Below are positions 26,581-36,071 of a DNA stretch of 64,000 nucleotides, piece after piece (positions within the stretch are counted from its first letter, which is position 1; every line of letters begins with the position of its first letter). The position numbers and the translations under genes were made by a program. Source of the stretch: Prevotella melaninogenica (GTDB lineage Bacteria; Bacteroidota; Bacteroidia; Bacteroidales; Bacteroidaceae); NCBI RefSeq assembly GCF_013267595.1, contig NZ_CP054011.1, positions 1,688,147 through 1,752,146 on the forward strand, read 5' to 3'. Below the pieces are notes generated by a model, which saw nothing but the letters and a program-made list of their open reading frames with translations, searched no databases and was not told the DNA's origin.

Positions 26581-27657
26581 TCATTCTTTCTTTGATACTC
26601 TCCATTGCTGTGGTGTCATGCCTTCCAGTGCTGAAAAGAGGTGAGAGAAATTGCTGACCGATGAGAAGCCGCAGGTCTGAGCAGCCTCTGTAATACTGAG
26701 CGAGGGCTCATCAATTAGCATCTGTTTGGCTTCATTCAGGCGCAGTTGGGACAGCCAAGTACCGAAAGGCATATTCAGCTCCATGTTGAGATACTGTGAG
26801 AGATAGGTGCGATTGGTATGCAGTTGCAGTGCTACTTCGTTGAGCGTTAGCTGCGTCTTCATGTATCGTTTCTTCTTTATCCACTGTTGGATCTCTTCTT
26901 CTATCTTCCTTTTTCTCTTCTGCCTCCCTGATAGTACTACCGCTTGTTGTGCCAGTGTGTTCTTTTCAAAATGCATGGCATAGTTGAGAATAGAGACAAA
27001 AAGATGGCAAAAGAAGATGACAAAGTTGAATAGTAGTAATATGGCAATCTTTTTACTGACGACCATGACTGCAATACCCAGCACTCCAGTGACAACACCC
27101 CAATACATGGGTAGTCGTAACCACAGTATGAAAGCTTGGACAGAAGGGGGGTGCCTTTGTGTCTCCACCCGCTTGTTAAGCGATCTTCTCATCAAAAGAC
27201 TAAGGGTGAATGTCTCAACGAGAAAAACGACAGAAGCAATGACAAGGATGACAATGCGAACTCTGTCGTTGCCAAATCCTCCTCCCCATAGGGTTATGAT
27301 GCAGGCTATAACGGGGATGAAATTACGTTCCATGTGTTCTGACTTGATTTCTTCTTCGCTGATAATAGCGGTGAAAGCCATGATAAAAAGAGTAAGGGCA
27401 GGGAAAAGTACGCCTATGGTGATGGCAATAGAATAGTAAGAAGAAAGTTCTCTGAGTTGAAAGTACCAGTGGATGAAGCTGAGGATAGCGACCATCAGCA
27501 GTCCTGTGGCAATGGCATAACGAGCCTGTCGGTAGCGACGTTTGGCAGGAGTATGGGGAAAGATAATGAAGAATAGGTTCAAGGCAAAGATGCACGCAAC
27601 GATTGCCAGATAAAGTAGCAGGTAGTTATAGATACTATTGAAAAGCAAACTGTTCAT
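26581..27657 (-). CDS. Membrane-bound AraC-family regulator 3 of a tandem trio
   Basis: This 358-residue protein has about seven hydrophobic helices in the first 230 residues (for example 12-34, 74-97 and 203-228). A cytoplasmic AraC-type DNA-binding domain follows (about 262-355), with the two helix-turn-helix regions LTLNEVALQLHTNRTYLSQYLN and ITEAAQTCGFSSVSNFSHLF. It probably senses a signal at the membrane and binds DNA from there. It is the last gene of a three-gene minus-strand run (15 bp after the preceding gene). The likely target is the divergent secreted-protein gene at 31166. The signal is unknown. Confidence 0.82.
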   Translation of the reverse strand: MNSLLFNSIYNYLLLYLAIVACIFALNLFFIIFPHTPAKRRYRQARYAIATGLLMVAILSFIHWYFQLRELSSYYSIAITIGVLFPALTLFIMAFTAIISEEEIKSEHMERNFIPVIACIITLWGGGFGNDRVRIVILVIASVVFLVETFTLSLLMRRSLNKRVETQRHPPSVQAFILWLRLPMYWGVVTGVLGIAVMVVSKKIAILLLFNFVIFFCHLFVSILNYAMHFEKNTLAQQAVVLSGRQKRKRKIEEEIQQWIKKKRYMKTQLTLNEVALQLHTNRTYLSQYLNMELNMPFGTWLSQLRLNEAKQMLIDEPSLSITEAAQTCGFSSVSNFSHLFSALEGMTPQQWRVSKKE

Positions 27658-27672
27658 TTTGTTCCCTCCTTA

Positions 27673-28779
27673 TTAGTCTGATTGATCCGTTTTCTTGTGT
27701 CGAGTTTGCCTACGCCATCTTATGGGTGAAAGTCCCTCATGTGCCTTGAAGTAATGGCTGAAAGCGGATGACGATGTGAAGCCTGTAGCCTCAGCAACTT
27801 GCTCCATGCTCATGATGGCATTGGATGCCAGCAAAGTCTTAGCTTGCTTAAGGCGGATTTGTCCTATCCATTCACTAAAGGTTAGGTTCAGATAGGTATT
27901 GAGGTAAAGTGAGAGGTAGGTGCGGTTGGTTCCTAACTGACGAGAAACATCATTGATGGTTATGTTCTTCGTCAGGGCAGCAGGTGTCTTTTGCCAGCGT
28001 AGGGTACATCGCTGGAGTTTCTCTATGGTACCTTTATCAAGCCGTACATTCTTCTGCGGAAGTGTGATATTCAATACGACAAAATTGGCATTGAACATAT
28101 AGTTAGTGAATGACAAGAACATATAGATAATAGAAAGGAGGCAGAGTGCCTTGTAGATTTCAATGCCCCAGTGAGGGAGAATAGACGGAATATAACAGGG
28201 GAATCCCAGTGCAATGACAAGCGTTACCGAACGTGCGAGCCAGGCGATAGACTGCTTGAAATTGTCAGCATAGAAGTTAGCCATCTTTTGTTGCGCCTTT
28301 CGGTAGTAGCTGTAGAAACGGATTCCCAAAAGAATAACCATTGTTAAGAGAACCACCGTTACAGTTATATGGCTGATCAGTCTGAATGTTCCACCTATGA
28401 TAGCTCCGATGCAGAGGAAAGAAAGACAGCCAGCAAGGAAGATGACATTGTGGAGTACTCTTTTTCGAGTAATGTAATCAGGTTGGACAAACGGCAGGTA
28501 GATCATAGAAAGGAGCACCGTAACAATAAGATACAAGCTTAGGCTAATGGTCTCTGGATAGGGAATGCTGTAGATTTCTTCCTCCTTCAGCCAATACAAG
28601 AACGGCTCCATGGCAAAGATTAGGAAGTTGATGGCAAGCAGTTGACGTGCCCTCGTATATAGTTGGTAAGCTGGTTTCTTCTGCTTTTGGAGTACAAGGA
28701 GACAGATGCCGAATGTGACGAGTGTTGTCCATTCTGCAAACAGAATACTTTTCAAGAGGTCTATTTGTTGGTTCATCAT
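27673..28779 (-). CDS. Membrane-bound AraC-family regulator 2 of a tandem trio
   Basis: This 368-residue protein has the same plan as its neighbours: six to seven transmembrane segments (about 10-240) and a C-terminal AraC domain (about 270-358). The domain has ITINDVSRQLGTNRTYLSLYLN and MEQVAEATGFTSSSAFSHYF, ending LSPIRWRR. Sequence similarity to the gene at 26581 is plain in the DNA-binding part (NRTYLS.YLN, GFxSxSxFSH), so the trio probably arose by duplication. The start may be either of the two leading ATGs. It begins 6 bp after the stop of the upstream regulator, so the genes form an operon. Confidence 0.82.
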   Translation of the reverse strand: MMNQQIDLLKSILFAEWTTLVTFGICLLVLQKQKKPAYQLYTRARQLLAINFLIFAMEPFLYWLKEEEIYSIPYPETISLSLYLIVTVLLSMIYLPFVQPDYITRKRVLHNVIFLAGCLSFLCIGAIIGGTFRLISHITVTVVLLTMVILLGIRFYSYYRKAQQKMANFYADNFKQSIAWLARSVTLVIALGFPCYIPSILPHWGIEIYKALCLLSIIYMFLSFTNYMFNANFVVLNITLPQKNVRLDKGTIEKLQRCTLRWQKTPAALTKNITINDVSRQLGTNRTYLSLYLNTYLNLTFSEWIGQIRLKQAKTLLASNAIMSMEQVAEATGFTSSSAFSHYFKAHEGLSPIRWRRQTRHKKTDQSD

Positions 28780-28785
28780 TATACT

Positions 28786-29916
28786 TTAGACGGTTGGATC
28801 CTCGCTTCTAGTCAGCCGATTGGCTGCCCGCCACTGGCTGGTTCTACTACTGAAACCCGACTGACTGGCTATCTCGTCTTGACTGGCTTCTGGGTGTTCG
28901 CTGGCATACTGGGCTGCATATTCCAATCGTAGTCGGTTGATGTAGTTATAGAATCCACCGAACTCCTGCTTGAAAACCTTTGATACATAAGTCCGACCAT
29001 AATCAGTCTGTGATGCTACGTGGGCAAGTGTTAGGTGAGGATTGAGGAAGCCTTTCTTCTGCTCCACAATCTCAAGAATGTCCGCCTTTATCTGGTTTAC
29101 CTTCGCTGCGCTAATACCTTCCGTATTCTCAGGCTCTATATCTTCAGGTGATGGGATGAGGTTATTTCGTCTTATGTATTGCGATATAACTTCATCCATC
29201 TTTCGCATTGCCTCGGCATTGCTGCGGTTGGGATGGAGGGAGGCGAGCAATATGATGATATGCCAACCACTGAGCAGAAAATCAATCCAGGCTTTAAGTA
29301 ATCGGCTGTCTGTGAAAAGAACAATCCATCCCGTCAGTGTGTAAGCCAGCGGCTGCCAGAGTACATAATTGGCAAACCGTACTGGGAACTCCTCCTCGTT
29401 GGAGTAGTTGTCTTGGTTGTATTCATTGGTCTTGCGATAAAGCCAGAAGGTAGAATAAACAAGATAGGCAAACAGGGATGCGCCTACTCCTATACAGACG
29501 TAGGCAATCTGACCACTTTGGTGTTCTGACAACTTCTTCGGAATGATGCTTAGGGCAAAGAGCAACAAGATAATCAGTACTGGAATCGATGCCATCAGTC
29601 GCAACCTATATTTCTCCCGCTTATAGCCAGAAGGATCAAAGTACTTGTGAAACAGTATGATCCATGTCGTCGGTATGAAGAGAATCGCATAGAACTTTGC
29701 CAGCATCCAAGTCTCTGTACGCATCGGATTGAGTACGTAAGGAAATAGAGCGATAGAGAAAAGAAGAAAGAAAATGCTTATTTTTCGTGCTGGGAAGAAC
29801 TTGTCTGCGTATTTTGCATAGGGAGAGCACACGTGCCCCCATCTTATTGCTGCAAAGAAGACGCAGGAGAGGATAAAGGAGAAGCAGCCCAAAGAATATA
29901 TCAGGATGTTGCTCAT
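28786..29916 (-). CDS. Membrane-bound AraC-family regulator 1 of a tandem trio
   Basis: This 376-residue protein is the first gene of the regulator operon, behind the -7 box at 29991-29998. The N-terminal half has about seven membrane helices. The C-terminal half has LTLAHVASQTDYGRTYVSKVFKQEFGGFYNYINRLRLEYA, the first AraC helix-turn-helix. The second unit reads IASQSGFSSRTSQWRAANRLT. It lacks the usual aromatic residue after SS-x-S and the final G-x-x-P-x-x-Y/W-R, so its second recognition helix is divergent. It may bind a different site from the other two or depend on them. Confidence 0.8.
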   Translation of the reverse strand: MSNILIYSLGCFSFILSCVFFAAIRWGHVCSPYAKYADKFFPARKISIFFLLFSIALFPYVLNPMRTETWMLAKFYAILFIPTTWIILFHKYFDPSGYKREKYRLRLMASIPVLIILLLFALSIIPKKLSEHQSGQIAYVCIGVGASLFAYLVYSTFWLYRKTNEYNQDNYSNEEEFPVRFANYVLWQPLAYTLTGWIVLFTDSRLLKAWIDFLLSGWHIIILLASLHPNRSNAEAMRKMDEVISQYIRRNNLIPSPEDIEPENTEGISAAKVNQIKADILEIVEQKKGFLNPHLTLAHVASQTDYGRTYVSKVFKQEFGGFYNYINRLRLEYAAQYASEHPEASQDEIASQSGFSSRTSQWRAANRLTRSEDPTV

Positions 29917-29955
29917 GAATAGGTGTTATTATTTATGTAAAAACAGATGTAAAGG

Positions 29956-29998
29956 CAGACAATATGCCCTTTTTGTTGTCTGTAGCACTGCAAAGTTA
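29956..29998 (-). promoter_or_regulatory. Promoter and leader hairpin of the AraC-trio operon
   Basis: On the minus strand TAACTTTG (29991-29998) matches the -7 consensus. The leader of about 70 nt contains a 7-bp stem, CAGACAA/TTGTCTG (29956-29962 and 29976-29982), around a 13-nt loop. Confidence 0.5.
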
Positions 29999-30252
29999 GT
30001 AAAAAGAAACGATAAATTACCTCTTTCGTTGTTTAGTTTTAATCCTAAAGTATATTTCTATTTAGGCTATCATTCTTTAGTCATCATACTTAATTATGGT
30101 ATAACTTCTATGTTTCTCAAACGTACACACTATACTTATTTTGTTTCTCCAAGTACTTTGGAGAGGTTCTCCAAAGCACTTGTAATAGTTGTACAAAAGC
30201 CTTGGAGAAATAAAGAAAGACATTTGTATTGACCTTTCGAGATAAAACTTAA

Positions 30253-30834
30253 GGTTCTTCCGTTAAATGCGTAGATTGTTAATAGAATGAGATTAATCCA
30301 CATACATGGTATGATTACCTTCAATTAGATGGTTTTACAAAGGGGGATAAACTACATAATAAACGTCATTAGGTGTGATGTCTATCTGTCTTCTACAAAC
30401 AACTTATCCCCATGCCATAGATTTTTGTAAACTATTTTCACGCAGCTCTATACTAATACATGCTATTTGGGCTTCCAAAAGGCGCCAAATTGGCTTGCAA
30501 AAGATGCCCTTTAAGACCCTTACTAACGCCCTTTTGAAGTCCACTTAAGCACCTTTTACGTTACCACTTTATAACTAACTGGTATCTTGTTGGTTACAAG
30601 CCCACCCTTTTTATGTGCTTTTAGCCTTATTGATAAAAGTTTTATGTAATATTATGTAAATACTTTTCAAGGAATTGTCATTGGATTTTCGAGTATTAAA
30701 AAGAAAAAAACTGGTTCGGAGGATGAGAAAAGAATAGATAGTTGATAGTCTTGGCTATGTCTTTGTTAAATGAGTACGTTATGTTCTGCCGTTAACACTA
30801 TACAAAAAGTATCCACACATTTAACGGAAGAACC
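30253..30834 (+). mobile_element. Non-autonomous element (MITE-like), full copy C
   Basis: This 582-bp element begins GGTTCTTCCGTTAAATGCGT and ends with the complement of GGTTCTTCCGTTAAATGTGT. It is flanked on both sides by the exact 8-bp direct repeat AAACTTAA (30245-30252 and 30835-30842), a target-site duplication. It is the reverse complement of copy A (8830-9416) throughout. It carries no transposase gene. The short open frame of the family lies at 30404-30544 on the minus strand (GTG start, 46 codons). It is inserted between the AraC operon and the secreted-protein gene they probably control. Confidence 0.9.
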
Positions 30835-31056
30835 AAACTTAATTCCTCAACACTCTATTAGTTGAACTTGTAACTACCCTTTTTGAGGAGCTTCATGTGT
30901 CCTGTTCCGTTACTATTTTGTATTGATTGTAGCAATTTTTGTACACTTTGAACGCTTCAAATTAGTATTTTTGATTCCATGGATAGTTGAATGTCCGTTA
31001 ATATATGCACAGACGCATATTAATGATAGCCACAGAGTCTATCGTTTGTAAAGTTA

Positions 31057-31088
31057 TTTGGCGACATTAAGTTGTTTTTTTATTTTTG
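31057..31088 (+). promoter_or_regulatory. Promoter of the 1211-residue secreted protein
   Basis: TTTG (31057-31060), a 20-bp spacer and TATTTTTG (31081-31088) match the consensus well. The leader to 31166 is about 70 nt. Confidence 0.65.
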
Positions 31089-31165
31089 TGAAAGCAACTA
31101 TTGAGACCAAGAGACATTTTACGTATCAACTCCACACAATATATATCAGATTAATATAAGTATTT

Positions 31166-34100
31166 ATGAACTTAAAGAAAAGAATTATGAAGCACCTGTC
31201 TTTATCATTAAAAGGGAGAGGGCGGCGGCTGATTCTGATTCAGCGGACAATGGTATTATTGATGCTATTTGCCTCTTTCTCGGTTTCCAAAGCACAAAAC
31301 GTGACTATAAGTCCCCAGTCTGGGAAGTTGGTTGCAGGTTTGACCTATGAAAATGAAGTTGGATTCCAACATGGTTGGAGTTCGTTGTGGCGGCATAATC
31401 AGTTGCCACTAACACTGACTGTTTCCGACAAGACGGAACTGGTGGAAGGGGGACAGCTGAAGGATCCAGCAGGTAACATCTCTTTAGATAACCAACAAGG
31501 AATGTATGTTGTGATGGGTGGAAAGAACGTTACAACCTGTATGAACATCTCTCTGCCCAAGGGCTTTCGCTTTACTCGTTATCGCATCGTTCTGATGAAT
31601 AATCTTAATGGTAAAACGGTCAATACCATGCAGATTAAAGGCATGAATAAAGTTATGTACGAAACAGATGAAAAGTTTAATCAGAGTATTCCGAAAGCAA
31701 AAACAGACGTAATGGGATCATACAATGATTCCAAAGAGTATGTTATTGAGCGAACCAGTAAGGATGATGCCGATATGGGTAACAACCTTTATTTTTATTT
31801 CTGGAGGCAGTGGGACGAGTTCTATGGTGTGACTATCAAGTCATGCGAGCTTTACTTCACCGCTGAAGGACCATTTCAGGCAAACGTAGCTCCAGGTTCA
31901 CCTTCTATGATTATCAAGGATGGTGTTAATATGGTGGATGTTCCTTTTGCTACCAGTAAGCTGGACTTAGGAGAAATAAAGCCAAACAAAAAAAGCGGTG
32001 TGACCTATTTTAGTTACGACTATCGTAATGTCAGGGAACTTATGGCGAACAATCATTTCTATCAGCAGGATGCTGTCACAAGCGACAAGAAACTGCCAGC
32101 AACAGCTAATACTGGTGACATCCAGGCACTAAACAATGACGGAAAACTCTATTATGCCGTTGGTAATAACACCTATTATATTGAGACACCCACTTCAACC
32201 AAGTCGCAGGATGAAAAAGACATTCCGCTGGGCTATCGCATTACGAGTGCCAAAATCAAATATCACTATGGTACGGCTGCAAATTCTAGTAGTGTTCCTT
32301 ACAATGATGGCTTCTATATTACGGCAAAAGGAGGAACCTTTGGTTTGAAGACATACTATCTTCAGCCAGATGGTAAGTGGAATGAGAACAGACCAGTAGT
32401 CTGGACAATGACTGGTGAAGGTAGTGGTAAACTCTACAGTGGGGGCAGTTATCTGTATACTCATTATGCAAACAAGACGTATTACCTGTATCCGACAAAC
32501 AGTCCTACGAAGGCTTCGGTATTTCAGAAGATTGGTGATCGTATCAGGAGAGTTGTTGATGGTAAGACTTTGTATCTCTCTATGCCTGACAGAAAGGGCA
32601 ATGCCCAGCTGCAAGACAAGAGCAATGCTTTTGCCACATACTCACAGGCAAATGGAATAGTAGACAATCCAGCCTTCACTCCTTCACCTTATACTTTAAA
32701 GGTATATGCTACCGACAAGAACACCCCTTATAAAACTATTAAAGTAACCGAAGGGGCTGACGGAACCATTGAGATACCCAATCTAAACAACGATGCTGTC
32801 AAGTTTGAGGTGTCTGGTCTGGCTTCTGGTTCAAAAGCTCTCGTTACCTTTGAACTAACCCTTGAAGCACTGGATCCATTCATCAACTCTATTGACATCA
32901 TCTGCCATTCGTTGAAAGCAAACGGTCCTACGCTAATGCAACAGTTCACATCCAACGATTTCCAAGTATCAGGTGGTAAGTTTCTTTTCTATGTGCCAAA
33001 GGATTTCATGGGTGATACAGAGAGATGTAAGTTCACGTTTGAGAACCTATACAGTAAGTATGGAGACAACACTTATCCCGGTGGAACACGCCATGCACGC
33101 TACTACTTCGCCAAGTCAGACTATTACAACAGCTTCGGTGATGGAAAGCAGTATATGGCTACGGGTATGGAAGAAGCCGACAAGAAAGTGAGCACTAAGA
33201 TGTGCGGTGACAAACCTTTCAAGTATAGCAACATTGATGAACTGAACAACAATAATACCAGTTCGAGCCCGACAACACTCAAGGAGTACCCTTATTCTGA
33301 GTCACTTTATAGAGAACAGGGCGGAACATTCACCAGCAACATTGAAGTTGCCATCAATAAGTCCAAGGAATGTTACCTTTTCACGGGAGATGAAACACGA
33401 TGGAACATAGCACCGACCACTGCATTGGAGCATCGCTACTATGCCTATTACCTCATGGACATCAAGCTCATTGTTAAGGACTACAAGGCGCAGTGTGAAT
33501 TGACAAAGATCTATGACCATACTTGCTACAACCTTGAAGGCAAAGATACAGATAAGCCTATGTATGGTGGCAGATTCGTTGCCCTTGATGCGCAGACAAA
33601 TCAAAAGATACCTACAGGCAATGCTTACCTAACTGTTCCGATGATGGAGAAGGCTCTCACGGAAGCACTTGCTGCTAAGCATGCTACGGGATATGAGGTA
33701 CTATATCTTGACTATACTGACCTTTATTCTGTCCATATTCCAGAGAAGAAAGAGATGGATCGCATGAAGGGACTGCTGAACCCGAACTGCTTAATCTACT
33801 TCCCAGAGCGTTCCAATTACAATGAGGATAACTATGTGCAGAAGACGAAGAGTGGAGACTACCATGCCTGCAAGAACATCGTTATTACTGACAGGCAACC
33901 ATTCTTTGCTCCATACAAGATTACTGTTCCGAGGGAGAATTATGCAATCTATCAACGAGAGATCACTATCCCAAAGAATGGTAAGGTAGCGAATGCTTCA
34001 ATTATCCTGCCGTTCACGCTCTCGTTGACAAATGGCATACACACCAATGCCACTGCGGATGCCTGCTCGTTCGAGGTGTTGAGAATGCACGAGGAAGACT

Positions 34101-34801
34101 GCCTGTTCCTGTCAGATCCCGAGACTGCTTCGTCCCGTAACTATTACGCATCGGCAAAGTTCGATCGTGTTGAGGGTAGCAGTACCGAAGCTAACGTACC
34201 ATACATGGTCAAGGTAATCAATGCACCTACCGATGAAAAGATTTCCTTCATTGCCACACAATATGGTGCGGATGTGATGGCATCTGAGGACAAACTGGAA
34301 ACTTCAGGCTACACCTATTCGGGTGAAAAGGCAACAGGCAAGATTGCAGGCAATGCTTATCAGTTCAGCAACTGCGGTTCTTATGCAGGCATGAAGGTAG
34401 ACAGAAACACAAAGAACGTATTCTACTTCTCTGGGAACATGTTCCTTAGTTCTAAGAATCTTCTCCTAATGTATCCGTCAGTTTACGTTTATCCTTTCCG
34501 TGCATGCTACCTCTACAACAGAAGTAGTCAGGGAGCAAAGGAGATGATAGGCTTTGATGTTATAACTGATTATGACGGTATGACAACAGGTATCTCCGAC
34601 CTTACCCATGAGCCAGATCTTGCTGTCCAGACGGGCAGGGGACACATTATGGCAACGGCTGCAAAGTCCGTACATTTCAGTATCCACAATGCAAACGGAA
34701 TGAAGGTCGAGACTGTGACACTCAATGCTGGTGAAAGTAGAACGATAGAACTACCAGCAGGACTCTATCTTATCAATGGTACAAAGGTTATTGTAAACTA
34801 A
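31166..34801 (+). CDS. Large secreted protein of unknown function
   Basis: This 1211-residue protein has a long basic N-region followed by a signal peptide (about 29-44, MVLLMLFASFSVSKA). I do not recognise a catalytic domain. The sequence is rich in Tyr, Asn, Lys and Thr, as in surface proteins. The last 60 residues (VHFSIHNANGMKVETVTLN, then GLYLINGTKVIVN) resemble the C-terminal beta-sandwich sorting domains seen on Bacteroidota exported proteins, perhaps of type IX secretion. The start at 31166 is used; the ATG at 31187 is possible. It is divergent from three membrane AraC regulators and followed 13 bp later by a 63-residue peptide gene. Confidence 0.75.
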   Translation: MNLKKRIMKHLSLSLKGRGRRLILIQRTMVLLMLFASFSVSKAQNVTISPQSGKLVAGLTYENEVGFQHGWSSLWRHNQLPLTLTVSDKTELVEGGQLKDPAGNISLDNQQGMYVVMGGKNVTTCMNISLPKGFRFTRYRIVLMNNLNGKTVNTMQIKGMNKVMYETDEKFNQSIPKAKTDVMGSYNDSKEYVIERTSKDDADMGNNLYFYFWRQWDEFYGVTIKSCELYFTAEGPFQANVAPGSPSMIIKDGVNMVDVPFATSKLDLGEIKPNKKSGVTYFSYDYRNVRELMANNHFYQQDAVTSDKKLPATANTGDIQALNNDGKLYYAVGNNTYYIETPTSTKSQDEKDIPLGYRITSAKIKYHYGTAANSSSVPYNDGFYITAKGGTFGLKTYYLQPDGKWNENRPVVWTMTGEGSGKLYSGGSYLYTHYANKTYYLYPTNSPTKASVFQKIGDRIRRVVDGKTLYLSMPDRKGNAQLQDKSNAFATYSQANGIVDNPAFTPSPYTLKVYATDKNTPYKTIKVTEGADGTIEIPNLNNDAVKFEVSGLASGSKALVTFELTLEALDPFINSIDIICHSLKANGPTLMQQFTSNDFQVSGGKFLFYVPKDFMGDTERCKFTFENLYSKYGDNTYPGGTRHARYYFAKSDYYNSFGDGKQYMATGMEEADKKVSTKMCGDKPFKYSNIDELNNNNTSSSPTTLKEYPYSESLYREQGGTFTSNIEVAINKSKECYLFTGDETRWNIAPTTALEHRYYAYYLMDIKLIVKDYKAQCELTKIYDHTCYNLEGKDTDKPMYGGRFVALDAQTNQKIPTGNAYLTVPMMEKALTEALAAKHATGYEVLYLDYTDLYSVHIPEKKEMDRMKGLLNPNCLIYFPERSNYNEDNYVQKTKSGDYHACKNIVITDRQPFFAPYKITVPRENYAIYQREITIPKNGKVANASIILPFTLSLTNGIHTNATADACSFEVLRMHEEDCLFLSDPETASSRNYYASAKFDRVEGSSTEANVPYMVKVINAPTDEKISFIATQYGADVMASEDKLETSGYTYSGEKATGKIAGNAYQFSNCGSYAGMKVDRNTKNVFYFSGNMFLSSKNLLLMYPSVYVYPFRACYLYNRSSQGAKEMIGFDVITDYDGMTTGISDLTHEPDLAVQTGRGHIMATAAKSVHFSIHNANGMKVETVTLNAGESRTIELPAGLYLINGTKVIVN

Positions 34802-34814
34802 ATAATTCAATGTT

Positions 34815-35006
34815 ATGAAACGAACGTATATTCCGCCTAAGACTTGGGAAACTCTGGTAGCATCCGAACTCCTTCTCACTGTAGGTAGTGGAAGTAGCAA
34901 TGACCATGCTGATAGCAAAAAGAATCCTTTTTGGTCTGAAGGATATGAAGAAGATGAATCTCTCAATTCATCTTGGTCGAGAGTAAGAGGCGTCTGGGAA
35001 GACTAA
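34815..35006 (+). CDS. Small acidic peptide of unknown function
   Basis: This 63-residue product begins MKRTYIPPKTWETLVASELL, continues with a Gly/Ser segment (VGSGSS), and ends in an acidic tail with three tryptophans and no cysteine. It starts 13 bp after the large secreted protein and is ended by the hairpin at 35150-35192. From memory, short MKxTYxxP proteins with a central Gly/Ser segment are common in Prevotella, often next to exported proteins, and have no known function. A leader plus core peptide is one possible reading, but no modification enzyme lies nearby. Coding status rests on position, start and composition. Confidence 0.6.
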   Translation: MKRTYIPPKTWETLVASELLLTVGSGSSNDHADSKKNPFWSEGYEEDESLNSSWSRVRGVWED

Positions 35007-35149
35007 TTGTCAGAGATTACAAACTTTGGTCTTGACAAATATTGAGATCGAAGTACCTTTCGGGCAAAGATTTCAGACAGAGGTTGTATTCTTTTAATTT
35101 AGAATCTGACACTTTAGTCAGATTAAAGTACTCTATATAAGATTTAAGG

Positions 35150-35192
35150 AAAGCGACACGCATGGTTCTTTGAAACCATACGTGTCGCTTTC
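35150..35192 (+). terminator. Terminator of the secreted-protein/peptide operon
   Basis: AAAGCGACACGCATGGTT and AACCATACGTGTCGCTTT form an 18-bp stem with one mismatch and a short loop, followed by T-rich sequence. From here to 35593 (400 bp) I see no gene; the stretch is AT-rich and unstructured. Confidence 0.85.
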
Positions 35193-35593
35193 TAGTATTT
35201 TATGTATCTTCTTTTTAGAAGCTAAGTGTGTAATATTTTATATTGCTGTCCAGTAAAAATAAACTGAAAGCTCTGTATCCCTTTATCCATCGGTGTTGCA
35301 GCCGTTTTACTTATCCATGGGCTTGGTTTTCAGTTTTAAACTGTAAGCATTATAAAATGTGCTTATTTTAACAAGGGAGACCCTATAATAACCAAATAAA
35401 TTAATGAAATCATAAGTTTAAGCCTATTTTATTTAACACAGATAACTCCCAAAAGTTTTATCGGACACCAATAAATATTTTACTATCGAAACAAGGGCTG
35501 ATAGAGCAGAAATAATTATATGGTGCAGCCTTTCTGCAATTATGCTGAACTATGGGAGTACAATACAGGATGGCTGGTATAACGATAGACTAC

Positions 35594-36025
35594 CTATTTC
35601 TCGGTCTGCATTCTCTTGAGAAGTGCAAGCGCCTTGTTCTCGTTTTCTTCCATAATCTCACGCTCTCCAGGACCCTTGTCATTGATACCACAGAGGTGAA
35701 GGATACCATGAATGATAACTCGGTGAAGCTCATCCTCATATGACTTCTTGAAAAGTTCGGCATTAGAGCGGACTGTATCAAGTGAGATAACAAGGTCGCC
35801 ATTGAGCACATCATCCTCATCATAGTCGAAAGTAATGATGTCCGTGTAATAATCATGTCCAAGATACTCGTTGTTTACTTCGAGAATCTTCTCATCATCT
35901 ACGAACATATAACCAATTTCTCCAACCTTTCTACCATGCGTTGCAGCAACAGCTTTAATCCAACGAGAAATCTCTCGTTTCTTGATTTTAGGCATCTTAA
36001 CGCCTTCAGCACTATATGTTATCAT
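35594..36025 (-). CDS. ybeY: Endoribonuclease YbeY, rRNA maturation factor
   Basis: This 143-residue protein is a zinc-dependent endoribonuclease for 16S rRNA 3' maturation and ribosome quality control. The metal site is in HGILHLCGIND (H106, H110, with D116 where many homologues have a third histidine). Bacteroidota YbeY proteins often carry this Asp, as I recall. VNNEYLGHDYYTDIITF upstream is the usual conserved block. It is the last gene of a minus-strand operon with coaD 46 bp upstream and a VapBC-like pair before that. Confidence 0.92.
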   Translation of the reverse strand: MITYSAEGVKMPKIKKREISRWIKAVAATHGRKVGEIGYMFVDDEKILEVNNEYLGHDYYTDIITFDYDEDDVLNGDLVISLDTVRSNAELFKKSYEDELHRVIIHGILHLCGINDKGPGEREIMEENENKALALLKRMQTEK

Positions 36026-36071
36026 CGTGTCTATGTTTTATCGATGAGGCTTGTGCGCCTCTGTCTAATCG

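Noticed and set aside
35193..35593. Small gene or RNA in the gap before ybeY
   Set aside because: Short frames such as the one at 35552-35743 lack start signals and overlap ybeY antisense; no tRNA-like or structured RNA was seen.
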